Below are positions 43,034 through 51,662 of a stretch of 64,000 nucleotides of DNA, piece after piece (position 1 is the stretch's first letter; every line of letters begins with the position of its first letter). Source of the stretch: Edaphobacter lichenicola (GTDB taxonomy: Bacteria > Acidobacteriota > Terriglobia > Terriglobales > Acidobacteriaceae). The stretch is from assembly GCF_014201315.1 (NCBI RefSeq), contig NZ_JACHDY010000003.1, forward strand, positions 62,001 to 126,000. The letters run 5' to 3'. A program made the translations under genes and the position numbers. The notes under the pieces were generated by a model. The model was given only the letters and a program-made list of their open reading frames with translations, was not told where the DNA came from and searched no databases.

Positions 43034-44488
43034 TCAGCGGCGGTTGTCGGTGGCGGGCTCGGGGTGGATGAGGAGGCGGGAGACCTCGGGGCAGTCTAGT
43101 TTGAAGGCGTTCTCGAGGGCGGTGATGATCTCGTGGACCTTCGACATGGGGAGATCGTCGGGGAGGGTGCAGTGGCAGTTGACCTGGATGCGGTCGGCTC
43201 CGTTGTTGTGGGCGCGGGTGACGAAGACCTCGTGGATGTCGAGGATCTCGGGGAAGGCCTGGGCGGCACGGCGGAGACGGACTTCGAGCTGGCGGTCGCG
43301 CTCGAGGGAGGCGGGACGCTCGATGGTGGCGGGTTCGCTTTCGATGTGGGTGAGGATGGTGGAGATCTCGGGGATCTCGCGGCGGATGTCGGACTCGAGT
43401 TGGGTGACGAGGGCGTGGGCGGCGCTGAGAGACATCTTCTCGTCGACTTCGAGGTGCTGTTCGACATGGAGTTCCTGGTTGTACTCCTGCACGGCGACGT
43501 CGTGGATGGCGAGGTTGGAGCGGGCGGCTACGGCGCGGATGCGGTCGTGGAGGCTTTCGGCGGTGGAGGCGGTGGGGATGGAGTGGACGACGACGTCGGC
43601 GCCGGGGAGGTGACGGCGGACGGCGGCGGTGGCGGCCATGGTGATCTGCTCGGAGCGTTGGAAGGTGAGGTTGCGGGGTAGGCCGAGGGTGAGGTCGGCG
43701 AAGTAGTTGGGGCCGGCGCGGCGGGTGCGGATGCGGTCGACGGAGAGGACGCCGTCGATGGCGGCGATGTCGCGGGTCATGTCGCGGGCCTGGGAGCGTG
43801 TTTCGATGGGGGTGGCGTCGGTGAGGGCGTCGATGGTGCGGCGGGCGAGATTCCAGGTGACGTGGAGGATGATGCCGGAGACGATGATGGCGGCGATGGG
43901 GTCGGCTAGTTCGAGTTGAGGGATCTGGAAGCGCTGGCCGATGTAGCTGGCGGCGAGGCCGAGGAGGACGGCGATGGAGGACCAGATGTCGGTGCGGAAG
44001 TGGATGGCGTCGGCTTCGAGGGCTTCACTTTTTGTTTCGTCTGCGATTTTTTGGAGCTTGCCGGAGCGGGTGTAGTCGACGGTGATGGAGAGCAGGAGGA
44101 CGAGAAAGGGCCAGATGGAGAAGTTGAGGGCGAGGTGCTGGCGGTGGGCGATGCGGCGGACGGCTTCGGTGAGGATCCAGACGCAGGAGCCGAGCATGAG
44201 GACGGACTCGATGGCGGCGGAGAGGCTTTCGATCTTGCCATGGCCGTAGGTGTGGTCGGCGTCGGCGGGGCGGTCGGAGACCTGGACGGAGAAGAGGGTG
44301 ATGGCGGCGGCGATGAGATCGATGCCGGAGTGGGCGGCCTCGGAGAGCATGCCGAGGGAGCCGGTGAGGAGGCCGGTGAGGAGCTTGAGGAGGGTGACGG
44401 CGAAGGCGGCGAGGACGGAGAAGAGCGCGGCGGAGCGCTTGGCGCTGTGTGGGGTGGCGGCTTGTTCGGGCTGGGCCGTGGTGCTCAT
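43034..44488 (-). CDS. Cation diffusion facilitator with an extended, repeated C-terminal domain
   Basis: A 484-residue metal/proton antiporter, far longer than the usual about 300. The membrane domain (about residues 18-215) has the two metal-site motifs SEAAHSGIDL and DAIHFRTDIW, both H-x-x-x-D, the arrangement linked to zinc selectivity. After it come three tandem copies of the cytoplasmic ferredoxin-like dimer domain (about 225-310, 311-395, 396-484), each ending in an IHxEP-like strand (VHSIPT, THIESEPA, IHPEPA). One copy is normal. The start overlaps the MFS gene stop (ATGA). Confidence 0.92.
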   Translation of the reverse strand: MSTTAQPEQAATPHSAKRSAALFSVLAAFAVTLLKLLTGLLTGSLGMLSEAAHSGIDLIAAAITLFSVQVSDRPADADHTYGHGKIESLSAAIESVLMLGSCVWILTEAVRRIAHRQHLALNFSIWPFLVLLLSITVDYTRSGKLQKIADETKSEALEADAIHFRTDIWSSIAVLLGLAASYIGQRFQIPQLELADPIAAIIVSGIILHVTWNLARRTIDALTDATPIETRSQARDMTRDIAAIDGVLSVDRIRTRRAGPNYFADLTLGLPRNLTFQRSEQITMAATAAVRRHLPGADVVVHSIPTASTAESLHDRIRAVAARSNLAIHDVAVQEYNQELHVEQHLEVDEKMSLSAAHALVTQLESDIRREIPEISTILTHIESEPATIERPASLERDRQLEVRLRRAAQAFPEILDIHEVFVTRAHNNGADRIQVNCHCTLPDDLPMSKVHEIITALENAFKLDCPEVSRLLIHPEPATDNRR

Positions 44489-45867
44489 TGAGAAGATGGT
44501 ACAGGGTTTTCGGGGCTGAGGGTTGGGCTTCGGAGGCGCGTTTCGGCGCGGAGATAGAACATGATGAGGGCGCCGAGGAGCATGGGGATGCTCATAAGGA
44601 GGAGGCCGCGTTGATAGTCGCCGGTGAGATCTTTTGCGAAGCCTACGAAGTAAGGGCCGAGAAAGCCGCCGATCATTCCGATCATATTGAGGGTGGCTAT
44701 ACCGGCGGCTGCGGATCGCCCCTGAAAGAAGCTGCCGGGGAGAGACCAGAGAGGGCCCTGCATCGCGTTGTAGGCGATGATAACTGTGCCTATGGAGATG
44801 ATTACGTTGATTGGATTTGTTGAGAGACCGCAGGCGAAGAAGCCGACGGAGATGAGGAAGGCCCACGGGATGATGTGCATGTAGCGAGGATAGTTGCTGT
44901 GTGGCGTTCGACGCTGGACGCGGTCAGAGTAGATGCCGTTGAGGAGCATGGCGGCTGCTCCGAGAAGACTGAGCGCAGCGACGAGGTAGCCGACCTTTGA
45001 CGTGCTGAGGTGGGTTGCTCGCTGGATGACGTCGGGAGCGACAAAGGTGTAGGCGTAAGAGGAGCCGAGCATCAACATCATAAAGAGGCCGAGCTGCCAG
45101 ACGCGTGGATCGAGGAGGGCTGCGCTGAGATTGTGGCTGCGCTGGCCGCTTAGAGAGGGGTCGTTGTGGACGTGGTGGATGATCCACGCGCGCTCGTCTT
45201 CGGTGAGCCACTTGGCCTGCTGGGGACCGTCGGGGAGCAGGTAGAGGAAGGCGATGCCTAGCAGGATGGGAGGGATGCCTTCGACGAGGAAGAGCCATTG
45301 CCAGCCGCGGAGGCCGAGGTTCCCGTCGAGATTGAGGAGTGCGCCGGCGATGAGGCCCATGAAGACGAAGCTGAGCGGCAGGGAGATGTAGAAGCGGCTG
45401 ATGGCGCGGGCGCGGAGTTCCTGCGGGAACCACTGCGTGAGATAGAAGATGACTCCGGGAAAGAATCCGGCTTCGGCGACACCGAGGAAGAAGCGCGCGG
45501 TGTAGAACTGCCAGGGGGTGCGGACGAAGAGCATGGCCATGGCGAGGATTCCCCAGGTGACCATGATGCGGGCGAGCCAGCGACGTGCTCCGAAGCGGTA
45601 GAGGAGGAGGTTTGAGGGGATCTCGCAGGCGGCGTAGCTGAGAAAGAAGAGGCCGGCGCCGAAGCCATAGACTGTGGAGCTGAAGTGGAGGTCGCGGTTC
45701 ATCTGGAGGGAGGCGAAGCTGATGTTGACGCGGTCCATGTAGGCTGCGCCGTAGCCGAGGGCGATGAGGGGGATGAGGCGCTGGGTGGCTTTGCGCATGG
45801 CGGATGCGCCGATGGCTGCGCTGGCTGCGGTCGAGTCATTGAGGACCGGGGTGGAGGGCGCGGCCAT
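44485..45867 (-). CDS. MFS transporter of the ACS (anion:cation symporter) family
   Basis: A 460-residue transporter with 12 predicted helices. GYGAAYMDRVNISFASL in helix 1 and FFLGVAEAGFFPGVIFYLTQWFP in helices 4-5 are typical of the ACS family, which takes up organic anions such as glucarate, galactonate or tartrate. The central loop holds LPDGPQQAKWLTEDERAWI, another ACS mark. The substrate is not predictable. It is translationally coupled to the CDF gene by an ATGA overlap, an odd partnership. Confidence 0.92.
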   Translation of the reverse strand: MAAPSTPVLNDSTAASAAIGASAMRKATQRLIPLIALGYGAAYMDRVNISFASLQMNRDLHFSSTVYGFGAGLFFLSYAACEIPSNLLLYRFGARRWLARIMVTWGILAMAMLFVRTPWQFYTARFFLGVAEAGFFPGVIFYLTQWFPQELRARAISRFYISLPLSFVFMGLIAGALLNLDGNLGLRGWQWLFLVEGIPPILLGIAFLYLLPDGPQQAKWLTEDERAWIIHHVHNDPSLSGQRSHNLSAALLDPRVWQLGLFMMLMLGSSYAYTFVAPDVIQRATHLSTSKVGYLVAALSLLGAAAMLLNGIYSDRVQRRTPHSNYPRYMHIIPWAFLISVGFFACGLSTNPINVIISIGTVIIAYNAMQGPLWSLPGSFFQGRSAAAGIATLNMIGMIGGFLGPYFVGFAKDLTGDYQRGLLLMSIPMLLGALIMFYLRAETRLRSPTLSPENPVPSSQ

Positions 45868-45967
45868 CTGGATGCCACCTCTGGGAGCAAGGAGTTGCAG
45901 TGGATCGTTGAAGCTGAGGGAACGATATCACTGCCGGGGCGGAGAGGCGTGGGGTGCGCGGCGGTGT

Positions 45968-46741
45968 TCAGGGTTTGGTGGCGTGGTAGAGGCCGACGAC
46001 GCCGAAGGTGTAGCTGGTCCAGGTGGCGTCGGTGAAGCCTGCGGCTTTGAGGAGTTGGAGCATGCGGGGGGGGCGGGGGAAGCGCTCGACTGAGGCGTTG
46101 AGGTAGCTGTAGGCGCGTTCGTTGCCGGTGATGAGGCCGCCAAGACGGGGCAGGATGGACTTGAAGTAGATGTTGTAGAGGGCGCCGGTGAGGCCTTCGG
46201 GCTGGTTGCACTCGAGGATGCCGAGCTGGCCGCCGGGGCGCAGGACGCGGAGGATCTCGGTGAGGCCTTCGTGGTAGTTGGCGAGGTTGCGGAAGCCGAA
46301 GGCGGAGGTGACGAGGTCGACGGAGGCGTCGGCTATGGGGAGATGGAGGGCGTCGGCTTCGATGGGGACGACGTTGTGGGAGCCGAACTTTTTTATGCCT
46401 AGTGAGAGCATCTGGTGGGAGAAGTCTACGGCGAGGATGGGCGCGGCTCCGGGGGTGGTGGGGCGGTGTTTGAGGAGGGCCATGGTCATGTCGCCGGTGC
46501 CGCAGCAGAGGTCGAGGGTGACGGCTTCGGGATGCTGGAGGATGGGGCGGAAGAGGCGGGCGGTGCGGGTCCACCAGGAGTGGTCGATGCCGGCGGAGAG
46601 GAGGTGGTTGGCGCGGTCGTAGGCGGGGGCGATGGTGTCGAACATCTGCTGGACGTTCGCTGCTGCGGCTTGCTCGGTGGTGATGCCGGCGGGGCGGGCT
46701 CCGGTGGAGCGTTCGTGTTCGGGTTTGGTTTCAGAAGTCAT
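45968..46741 (-). CDS. ubiE: Demethylmenaquinone/2-methoxy-6-polyprenyl-benzoquinol methyltransferase
   Basis: C-methyltransferase of quinone biosynthesis, 257 residues. FDTIAPAYDRANHLLSAGID is the family N-terminal signature, LDLCCGTGDMTMALL is SAM motif I, and TSAFGFRNLANYHEGLTEILRVLRPGG the conserved C-terminal part. With a bc complex and caa3 oxidase that would use menaquinol in acidobacteria, MenG activity is most likely. Upstream in-frame starts are ignored because ATG 46741 places the signature normally. It overlaps the preceding small membrane protein gene by 11 bases. Confidence 0.95.
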   Translation of the reverse strand: MTSETKPEHERSTGARPAGITTEQAAAANVQQMFDTIAPAYDRANHLLSAGIDHSWWTRTARLFRPILQHPEAVTLDLCCGTGDMTMALLKHRPTTPGAAPILAVDFSHQMLSLGIKKFGSHNVVPIEADALHLPIADASVDLVTSAFGFRNLANYHEGLTEILRVLRPGGQLGILECNQPEGLTGALYNIYFKSILPRLGGLITGNERAYSYLNASVERFPRPPRMLQLLKAAGFTDATWTSYTFGVVGLYHATKP

Positions 46742-47156
46742 TATTGTTGAAATCTTTGTTCGAGCCAGGGCTCTTTGTTTGAAAGGCGGTGGAATGGCCG
46801 GGGAAAAGCATGTTCCTGGATAGGAAAAAGACGCACAGTTCCAACCAAATTCCCACAAAAAAAAGAACTGGTTTCACCTTTTCGACATGCTCGCAAACGA
46901 TGGTCAGAGCGAAGCCGTGAAGCATAAGTAGTGTGAATGTAAAAATCCAGAAAGATCTACTTTTCCAAAGCGTGCGGCTGTCTGTGACGAAGTACCAGAA
47001 GACGAAGAGAATCGAAACTACGGTGTAGAGCCATTGGAATAATGTGTTCCGGCTCACGCCGGCTACGGAAATGGCAACCACTACGCCTATGAGGGCCGCG
47101 CTAATTCCGAAATACCACATCAGATCTTTAGGGCGTTTGTAGAGAGGTGTTCGCAT
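46731..47156 (-). CDS. Hypothetical four-helix membrane protein
   Basis: A 141-residue protein with four hydrophobic segments (about residues 13-33, 40-58, 69-87 and 96-113) and a short polar tail rich in Asn/Asp. Family not recognised. The region is clearly lower in GC, with more AAA/ATT codons, than ubiE and aroB on either side, suggesting a later acquisition. The C terminus overlaps the ubiE start by 11 bases, so the two may be co-translated. Confidence 0.6.
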   Translation of the reverse strand: MRTPLYKRPKDLMWYFGISAALIGVVVAISVAGVSRNTLFQWLYTVVSILFVFWYFVTDSRTLWKSRSFWIFTFTLLMLHGFALTIVCEHVEKVKPVLFFVGIWLELCVFFLSRNMLFPGHSTAFQTKSPGSNKDFNNNDF

Positions 47157-47251
47157 AATGGCATCCGTCGAAATTGTTTACTGCTGCGGCAACTTGATCT
47201 TGTTATGAAGGTCTTCAATGGTATTCGGTTATGTAGGTGGTTTTAGGACGC

Positions 47252-48373
47252 TCAGGTTCCAGTACGCATGAGAGTGAGCATGGATTGCGTCGCGGCTAGG
47301 AGTTCGGGTTCGGTTACGTCGTGGACTATCTCTACTTTGCCGATGGCGGTGGGGAGGACGAAGGAGCGGATGCCGCTGCGGTTTTTCTTGTCGCGTGCGG
47401 TGAGGGCTACTAGTTCTTCGGCGGTGGCTTTGAAGGTGGGGAGTGGGCCGTAGCGGAGGATCAGGTTTACGATGCGGTTGGCATCTTTTTCGACGATGGT
47501 GTTGCGAGCTACAGCGAGGCTGAGGGCGGCGATGGAGCCCCAGGCCACGGCTTCGCCGTGGAGGAGCTGCTTGTAGCTGGTGGCGGCTTCGATGGCGTGG
47601 CCGATGGTGTGGCCGAAGTTGAGGATCATGCGGAGGCCGGACTCTTTTTCGTCCTGGCTGACTACTTCGGCTTTGACTCGGACGGAGGCGGCTACTACTT
47701 TGGCCAGGGCTGCGGTGTCGGCGTTTCGTTTTGCGGGGGCGCTTGCGCTCAGGATGGCTTCGGCGTTTTGTTCCATGTAGCGGAAGAGCCTGGCGTCGTA
47801 GATGACGCCGGCTTTGATGGACTCCTGGAGGCCGGCGCGGAGTTCGGCGGGGGGGAGGGTGCGGAGGAGGTCGGTGTCGGCGAAGACGGCTTGCGGATGG
47901 TGGAAGCTGCCGATGAGGTTTTTGCCTGCAGCAAGGTTGACGCCGGTCTTGCCGCCGATGGAGGAGTCAACTTGCGCTAGGAGGGTGGTGGGGATTTGGA
48001 CGTAGCGAATGCCGCGCATGTAGATGGCGGCGAGGAAGCCGGTGATGTCGCCGATGACGCCGCCACCGAAGGCGAGGAGGAGAGCGTCGCGGTCGGCTCC
48101 TGCGGTGGAGAGTTGCTGGGCGAGGGATTCGACGCTGGCCATGCGCTTGTGGCGCTCGCCTGCGGGGTGGAAGAGGACGGTGGGGGGTTCTTTGAAGCTG
48201 GCGAGGAAGGGCTTGGACCAGAGGGCCCAGATGTTGGGCGAGGTGATGATGAAGGGGCGGAAGGGGCGGCCGGGGTTTAGTTTGCGGAGGCGGGGGTGGA
48301 GGGTGGGGAGGAGGTTTGGGGCTATGGTGACGTTGTAGGTTGCGGAGGGCGTGTTGATGGGGATTACGGGCAC
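47252..48373 (-). CDS. aroB: 3-dehydroquinate synthase
   Basis: Second enzyme of the shikimate pathway (DAHP to 3-dehydroquinate, NAD+ and Zn dependent). A 373-residue protein with [48 protein letters not shown] split over two motifs, and the zinc ligands in [13 protein letters not shown] and [10 protein letters not shown]. The GTG at 48373 ([15 protein letters not shown]) is chosen; a longer frame to 48454 is encoded by repeat R5 and its flank and is not conserved. Divergent from nadB. Confidence 0.95.
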   Translation of the reverse strand: MPVIPINTPSATYNVTIAPNLLPTLHPRLRKLNPGRPFRPFIITSPNIWALWSKPFLASFKEPPTVLFHPAGERHKRMASVESLAQQLSTAGADRDALLLAFGGGVIGDITGFLAAIYMRGIRYVQIPTTLLAQVDSSIGGKTGVNLAAGKNLIGSFHHPQAVFADTDLLRTLPPAELRAGLQESIKAGVIYDARLFRYMEQNAEAILSASAPAKRNADTAALAKVVAASVRVKAEVVSQDEKESGLRMILNFGHTIGHAIEAATSYKQLLHGEAVAWGSIAALSLAVARNTIVEKDANRIVNLILRYGPLPTFKATAEELVALTARDKKNRSGIRSFVLPTAIGKVEIVHDVTEPELLAATQSMLTLMRTGT

Positions 48374-48416
48374 GGTTTCTTCATCGTATCGTACCTGTTC
48401 TTTTTGAAAGACAGGC

Positions 48417-48596
48417 GTCCTGCCGGACGGGCCCACTTCGCGTGGGGCGGTCACTTCGTGACTTGTATACCCCTTCGGTTGGCGCTCCCGTTGGTCGCGG
48501 GTTTGGATCTCGTGCCGACCAACGGGAGGACCACGCGAAGCTTTAAAAAGGCGTGCGAACGCCCGCCCTCCGCGCAGGAGGCCCGTCCGGCAGGAC
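48417..48596. repeat. Interspersed palindromic element (R5)
   Basis: A 180-bp copy with ends GTCCTGCCGGACGGGC / GCCCGTCCGGCAGGAC. Left hairpins are CCCAC-TTCGC-GTGGG (48432-48446) and GTCAC-TTC-GTGAC; the centre pairs CTCCCGTTGGTCG with CGACCAACGGGAG. The right inner hairpin is replaced by CTTTAAAAAGGCGTGCGAAC; the outer one, CCTCC-GCGCA-GGAGG, is kept. It lies between the divergent aroB and nadB starts. Confidence 0.92.
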
Positions 48597-48626
48597 CTAT
48601 CCTTTCAACTCCGGTAGCATTGAAGG

Positions 48627-50198
48627 ATGGAACGGTTCGACTTTTTGGTGATTGGGGCAGGGATTGCAGGGCTGAGTGCGGCGATTCGGTTGGCGGAGAC
48701 GAGCACGGTACTGGTGGTGACCAAGGAAGAGCTGGCGGAGTCGAATACAGCTTATGCGCAGGGTGGAATCGCGGTGGCGATGGGGGGCGAGGAGGATGTC
48801 GCACTGCATCTGGAGGACACGATGGCGGCTGGGGATGGGCTGGTGAATCGTGAGGCTGCGGCAGTGTTGGTGACCGAGGGGCCGAAGCGGGTGGAGGAGC
48901 TGCTGGAGTGGGGGACGGCGTTCGATCGCTATCCGAAGGGCAAGGAGGGGGTAGAGGGCGAGTTGATGCGGACGCGCGAGGGGGCGCATAGCCTGTCGCG
49001 GATATTGCATGCGAATGGAGATGCGACGGGGAAGGAGATTGCGGTGTCGCTGCTGCGGCATGTGCGGGAGGCTGGGGACCGTGGGGGGAGGATCGAGTTG
49101 ATGGAGTGGGCTACGAGTGTGGATCTGCTGGTGGAGGGTGGGCGCGTGGTGGGGGCTACGCTGCTGGATGGTGAGGGTGGGCTGAGGGTGGTTCGGGCTG
49201 GGGCTGTGCTGCTGGCCAGTGGTGGGGCGGGGCAGGTTTATAGCGACACGACGAATCCTGCGGTGGCTACCGGGGATGGGATTGCGATGGCTTACCGGGC
49301 GGGTGCGGCGGTGAGCGATATGGAGTTTTATCAGTTTCATCCGACGGCGTTCAGTGAGGCGGGGGCCCCGCGGTTTTTGCTGAGTGAGGCGCTGCGGGGC
49401 GAGGGCGCTACCCTGGTGAATGCGAAGGGGGAGCGGTTTATGGAGCGGTATCATCCGCTGCTGGAGCTTGCTCCGCGGGATGTGGTGGCGCGGGCGATTA
49501 CGCGGGAGGGGATGGATGGGGCGGTTTATCTGGATATGCGGCATGTGAAGGTCGACTTGCATGCGCGATTTCCGGGGATCTCGAAGTTTCTGGCGAAGTA
49601 TCGGCTGGAGTTGGGGAGGGATCTGATTCCGGTGCGGCCGGCGGCGCACTATCTGATGGGTGGGGTGAAGACGGATGTGCAGGGAAGGACGACGCTGCCA
49701 AGGTTGTATGCGGCGGGCGAGGCGGCGTGCACGGGGGTGCATGGAGCGAATCGGCTGGCGAGCAACTCGCTGCTGGAGGGGCTGGTGTTTGGGGCGCTGG
49801 CTGCGGAGACGATGGTTGCGGAGAGGTCGTTGACGGAGCTTGATGCGTGTGCTTCGGTGGTGGCTTCTAGTGGGGGTGTGACGCCGGAGGCTGCGACGGA
49901 GAGATGGATCAAGGAGCTGCGCGATCTGATGTGGAAGTACGCTGGCCTGCTGCGGGATAAGGATGGTTTGGAGCAGGCTAAGCGCGGGTTGGATGCGCTG
50001 GGCGCGGCTATGCCGAAGGGGCTGACTCGGCGGGCGGTGGAGGCGAGGAATCTGCACGTGGTGGCGGAGCTGATTGTGGCGTCGGCTCTGGGGCGCGAGG
50101 AGAGCCGGGGAGCACATTTTCGGAACGATTTTCCGCTGCGGGATGAGGTTGCGAAGCACTCGGTGATGCAGGAGGGGAGGCTTGAGTTTGTTGCTTGA
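48627..50198 (+). CDS. nadB: L-aspartate oxidase
   Basis: FAD enzyme that oxidises L-aspartate to iminoaspartate, the substrate of NadA. A 523-residue protein: FLVIGAGIAGLSAAIRLAE is the FAD-binding Rossmann motif, SNTAYAQGGIAVA follows, then EFYQFHPTAF, RDVVARAI and CTGVHGANRLASNSLLEGLVFG near residues 372-393. nadA is 6.3 kb away on the same strand with its own riboswitch, so the two steps are not in one operon here. No NAD riboswitch is visible before nadB. Confidence 0.96.
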   Translation: MERFDFLVIGAGIAGLSAAIRLAETSTVLVVTKEELAESNTAYAQGGIAVAMGGEEDVALHLEDTMAAGDGLVNREAAAVLVTEGPKRVEELLEWGTAFDRYPKGKEGVEGELMRTREGAHSLSRILHANGDATGKEIAVSLLRHVREAGDRGGRIELMEWATSVDLLVEGGRVVGATLLDGEGGLRVVRAGAVLLASGGAGQVYSDTTNPAVATGDGIAMAYRAGAAVSDMEFYQFHPTAFSEAGAPRFLLSEALRGEGATLVNAKGERFMERYHPLLELAPRDVVARAITREGMDGAVYLDMRHVKVDLHARFPGISKFLAKYRLELGRDLIPVRPAAHYLMGGVKTDVQGRTTLPRLYAAGEAACTGVHGANRLASNSLLEGLVFGALAAETMVAERSLTELDACASVVASSGGVTPEAATERWIKELRDLMWKYAGLLRDKDGLEQAKRGLDALGAAMPKGLTRRAVEARNLHVVAELIVASALGREESRGAHFRNDFPLRDEVAKHSVMQEGRLEFVA

Positions 50199-50245
50199 GA
50201 TGGGGCTGGTTTGGGGACGCATTCGGAGTGGGCGGAGGTTCCGGC

Positions 50246-50497
50246 TTGAGTCGTGATCGGGGTCTTCAGGGATTGGTTACATCGATTGTGGGGGCGATGT
50301 TGTGCTTTTGCGTGGCGGCGATGGCGATCTACTGCAAGGTTGCGGATGTCAGGGCGAATGGATTCTTCCATAGTGGCCCGGCCGCTCTGGCAGCGGCTAT
50401 GGCTGGGCTGTTTGGGGGCGGGATCGTCGCGGTGATGGTGTTGGTGTTTCTGCTGCGGTGGGGGAGTGACCGCGAACGACAGGAGTTGGAGCCGTGA
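50246..50497 (+). CDS. Small two-helix membrane protein
   Basis: An 83-residue protein beginning at TTG 50246; GGCGGAGG eight bases upstream decides this start over the TTG at 50195, which overlaps the nadB stop. Two hydrophobic segments (about residues 8-28 and 43-70) are joined by a short polar loop, with a charged tail RERQELEP. Family not recognised. It follows nadB by 47 bases and may be co-transcribed. Confidence 0.55.
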   Translation: MSRDRGLQGLVTSIVGAMLCFCVAAMAIYCKVADVRANGFFHSGPAALAAAMAGLFGGGIVAVMVLVFLLRWGSDRERQELEP

Positions 50498-50553
50498 GGG
50501 GGCAGCGACTTTGGAGCTCTTCGGTAGAAGCGGGATCGTGATTAAAGGATTAA

Positions 50554-51099
50554 TTAAAGGATGGTCAGGAGAATGGGAAGGATGACGCCGGCGATCAGGA
50601 TGGTCGTGATGAGAGCTCTGTTGCGGATGTACTTGTAGGACATGTAGATGCCTGAGATGGTCGAAACAAACAGACCGATGGAGACCAGGAGAAAGAAGAT
50701 CTTCAGGGGTAGTGCGTTGTGTGGCTTAGGGGCGGGCGTGTCCGATGATTGGGGCGATGGGCTTTGTGCCGGCTGTGGGGTGGTTGTGGCGGCGGATTGA
50801 GATTTGTCCGGCTGCTTATCGGAGCTCTTATTTGAGGGCTTGTCTGTTGATCTGTCTGGGGACCTGTCGGGCGGCGGGAGTTTTCTTACGGGGACGGCGG
50901 TGGTTTGCTTCTTATGAATCTGTCCGAGGATGACGGCCCAGCCGGGTGGTTTGTAGCTGCTGCCGCGCGTGGTTTCGTGGAGGCTGAAGGTCTGGAGCGC
51001 TCCGGTAAAGGCGAAGAAGAGCAGGGCAGGTGCGATGAAGACACCAAGATAGAGGTGGACGAGCCGGGTGTACTTCAGGAGGGTGTGCGAAGAGGACAT
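50554..51099 (-). CDS. PepSY-type transmembrane protein with disordered linker
   Basis: A 181-residue protein starting at MSSSHTLLKY. LKYTRLVHLYLGVFIAPALLFFAFTG (about residues 8-34) is the first helix pattern of PepSY-associated membrane proteins. A Pro/Ser/Asp/Lys-rich linker (about 65-125, with DRSPDRSTDKPSNKSSDK) leads to two C-terminal helices (about 128-181). Full PepSY proteins are longer and often reduce siderophore iron; this short form lacks the soluble PepSY domains, so its role is open. Confidence 0.7.
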   Translation of the reverse strand: MSSSHTLLKYTRLVHLYLGVFIAPALLFFAFTGALQTFSLHETTRGSSYKPPGWAVILGQIHKKQTTAVPVRKLPPPDRSPDRSTDKPSNKSSDKQPDKSQSAATTTPQPAQSPSPQSSDTPAPKPHNALPLKIFFLLVSIGLFVSTISGIYMSYKYIRNRALITTILIAGVILPILLTIL

Positions 51100-51662
51100 T
51101 AAGTCTTTTTTACACAATGAATTGATATACGACAAGTTCGGTCTTATTTGGAGGGCGGCTTTTGGGCGAGTCTGTGTTTTGTTCGGTCGATTTGCCAGGG
51201 CGGAGGAGATCTGATCGCGTGGTGAGGGGATTGTTGGTGAAAAAAAGCGGGCCGCCAGACTTCGACGGCCCGTAGTGTGCCTTGAGCGAACGTTTGTTTT
51301 GTCGTCAGAAAATCCAGGTTGCCGTCGCAAGTTTGCGGCGGAGGACCTTGACGGCTCCAAGTAGTGCAAGTGGCACGCCAAAGGGTGTCGTTCGCTGAAG
51401 ATTTTGTGAAAGCGGACTTTTGCGGAATTTTGGGAGGGAGTTTTCTGAACTCTGCAGAACGAAGCTGGATTGAAGACGGATTTAAACTTTATGAATTAAT
51501 AAGAGGCTTCGACCTTCTGCTCCAGGAGGAAGAAACTCTTTTCCACGAGAGATAGGTAATGTTGTTTCTTGAATTTTGTCTCTTGGCTGTTGGCTTCTTC
51601 TGCTGGCTCGCTGGCGCGGAGTCCCTCCGATGGGGGTCGGAGGCGATTGGTGAGATTGGAAC
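51100..51662. other. Intergenic region with a minus-strand terminator
   Basis: No supported gene in 563 bases; small ORFs on either strand lack ribosome sites and recognisable sequence. The hairpin at 51248-51272 (listed separately) is the main structure. The stretch 51380-51560 is clearly richer in A/T than its surroundings. A small RNA ending at the terminator is possible. Confidence 0.4.
51241..51272 (-). terminator. Intrinsic terminator, minus strand
   Basis: CGGGCCG (51248-51254) and CGGCCCG (51266-51272) form the stem; on the minus strand it is followed by CTTTTTT. The nearest upstream gene on that strand, terC, ends 390 bases away at 51663. Confidence 0.8.

Noticed and set aside
51364-51555. 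A 63-codon plus-strand ORF in the terC-PepSY gap
   Set aside because: No ribosome site and no recognisable motif; the A/T-rich stretch there is not coding-like in any frame.
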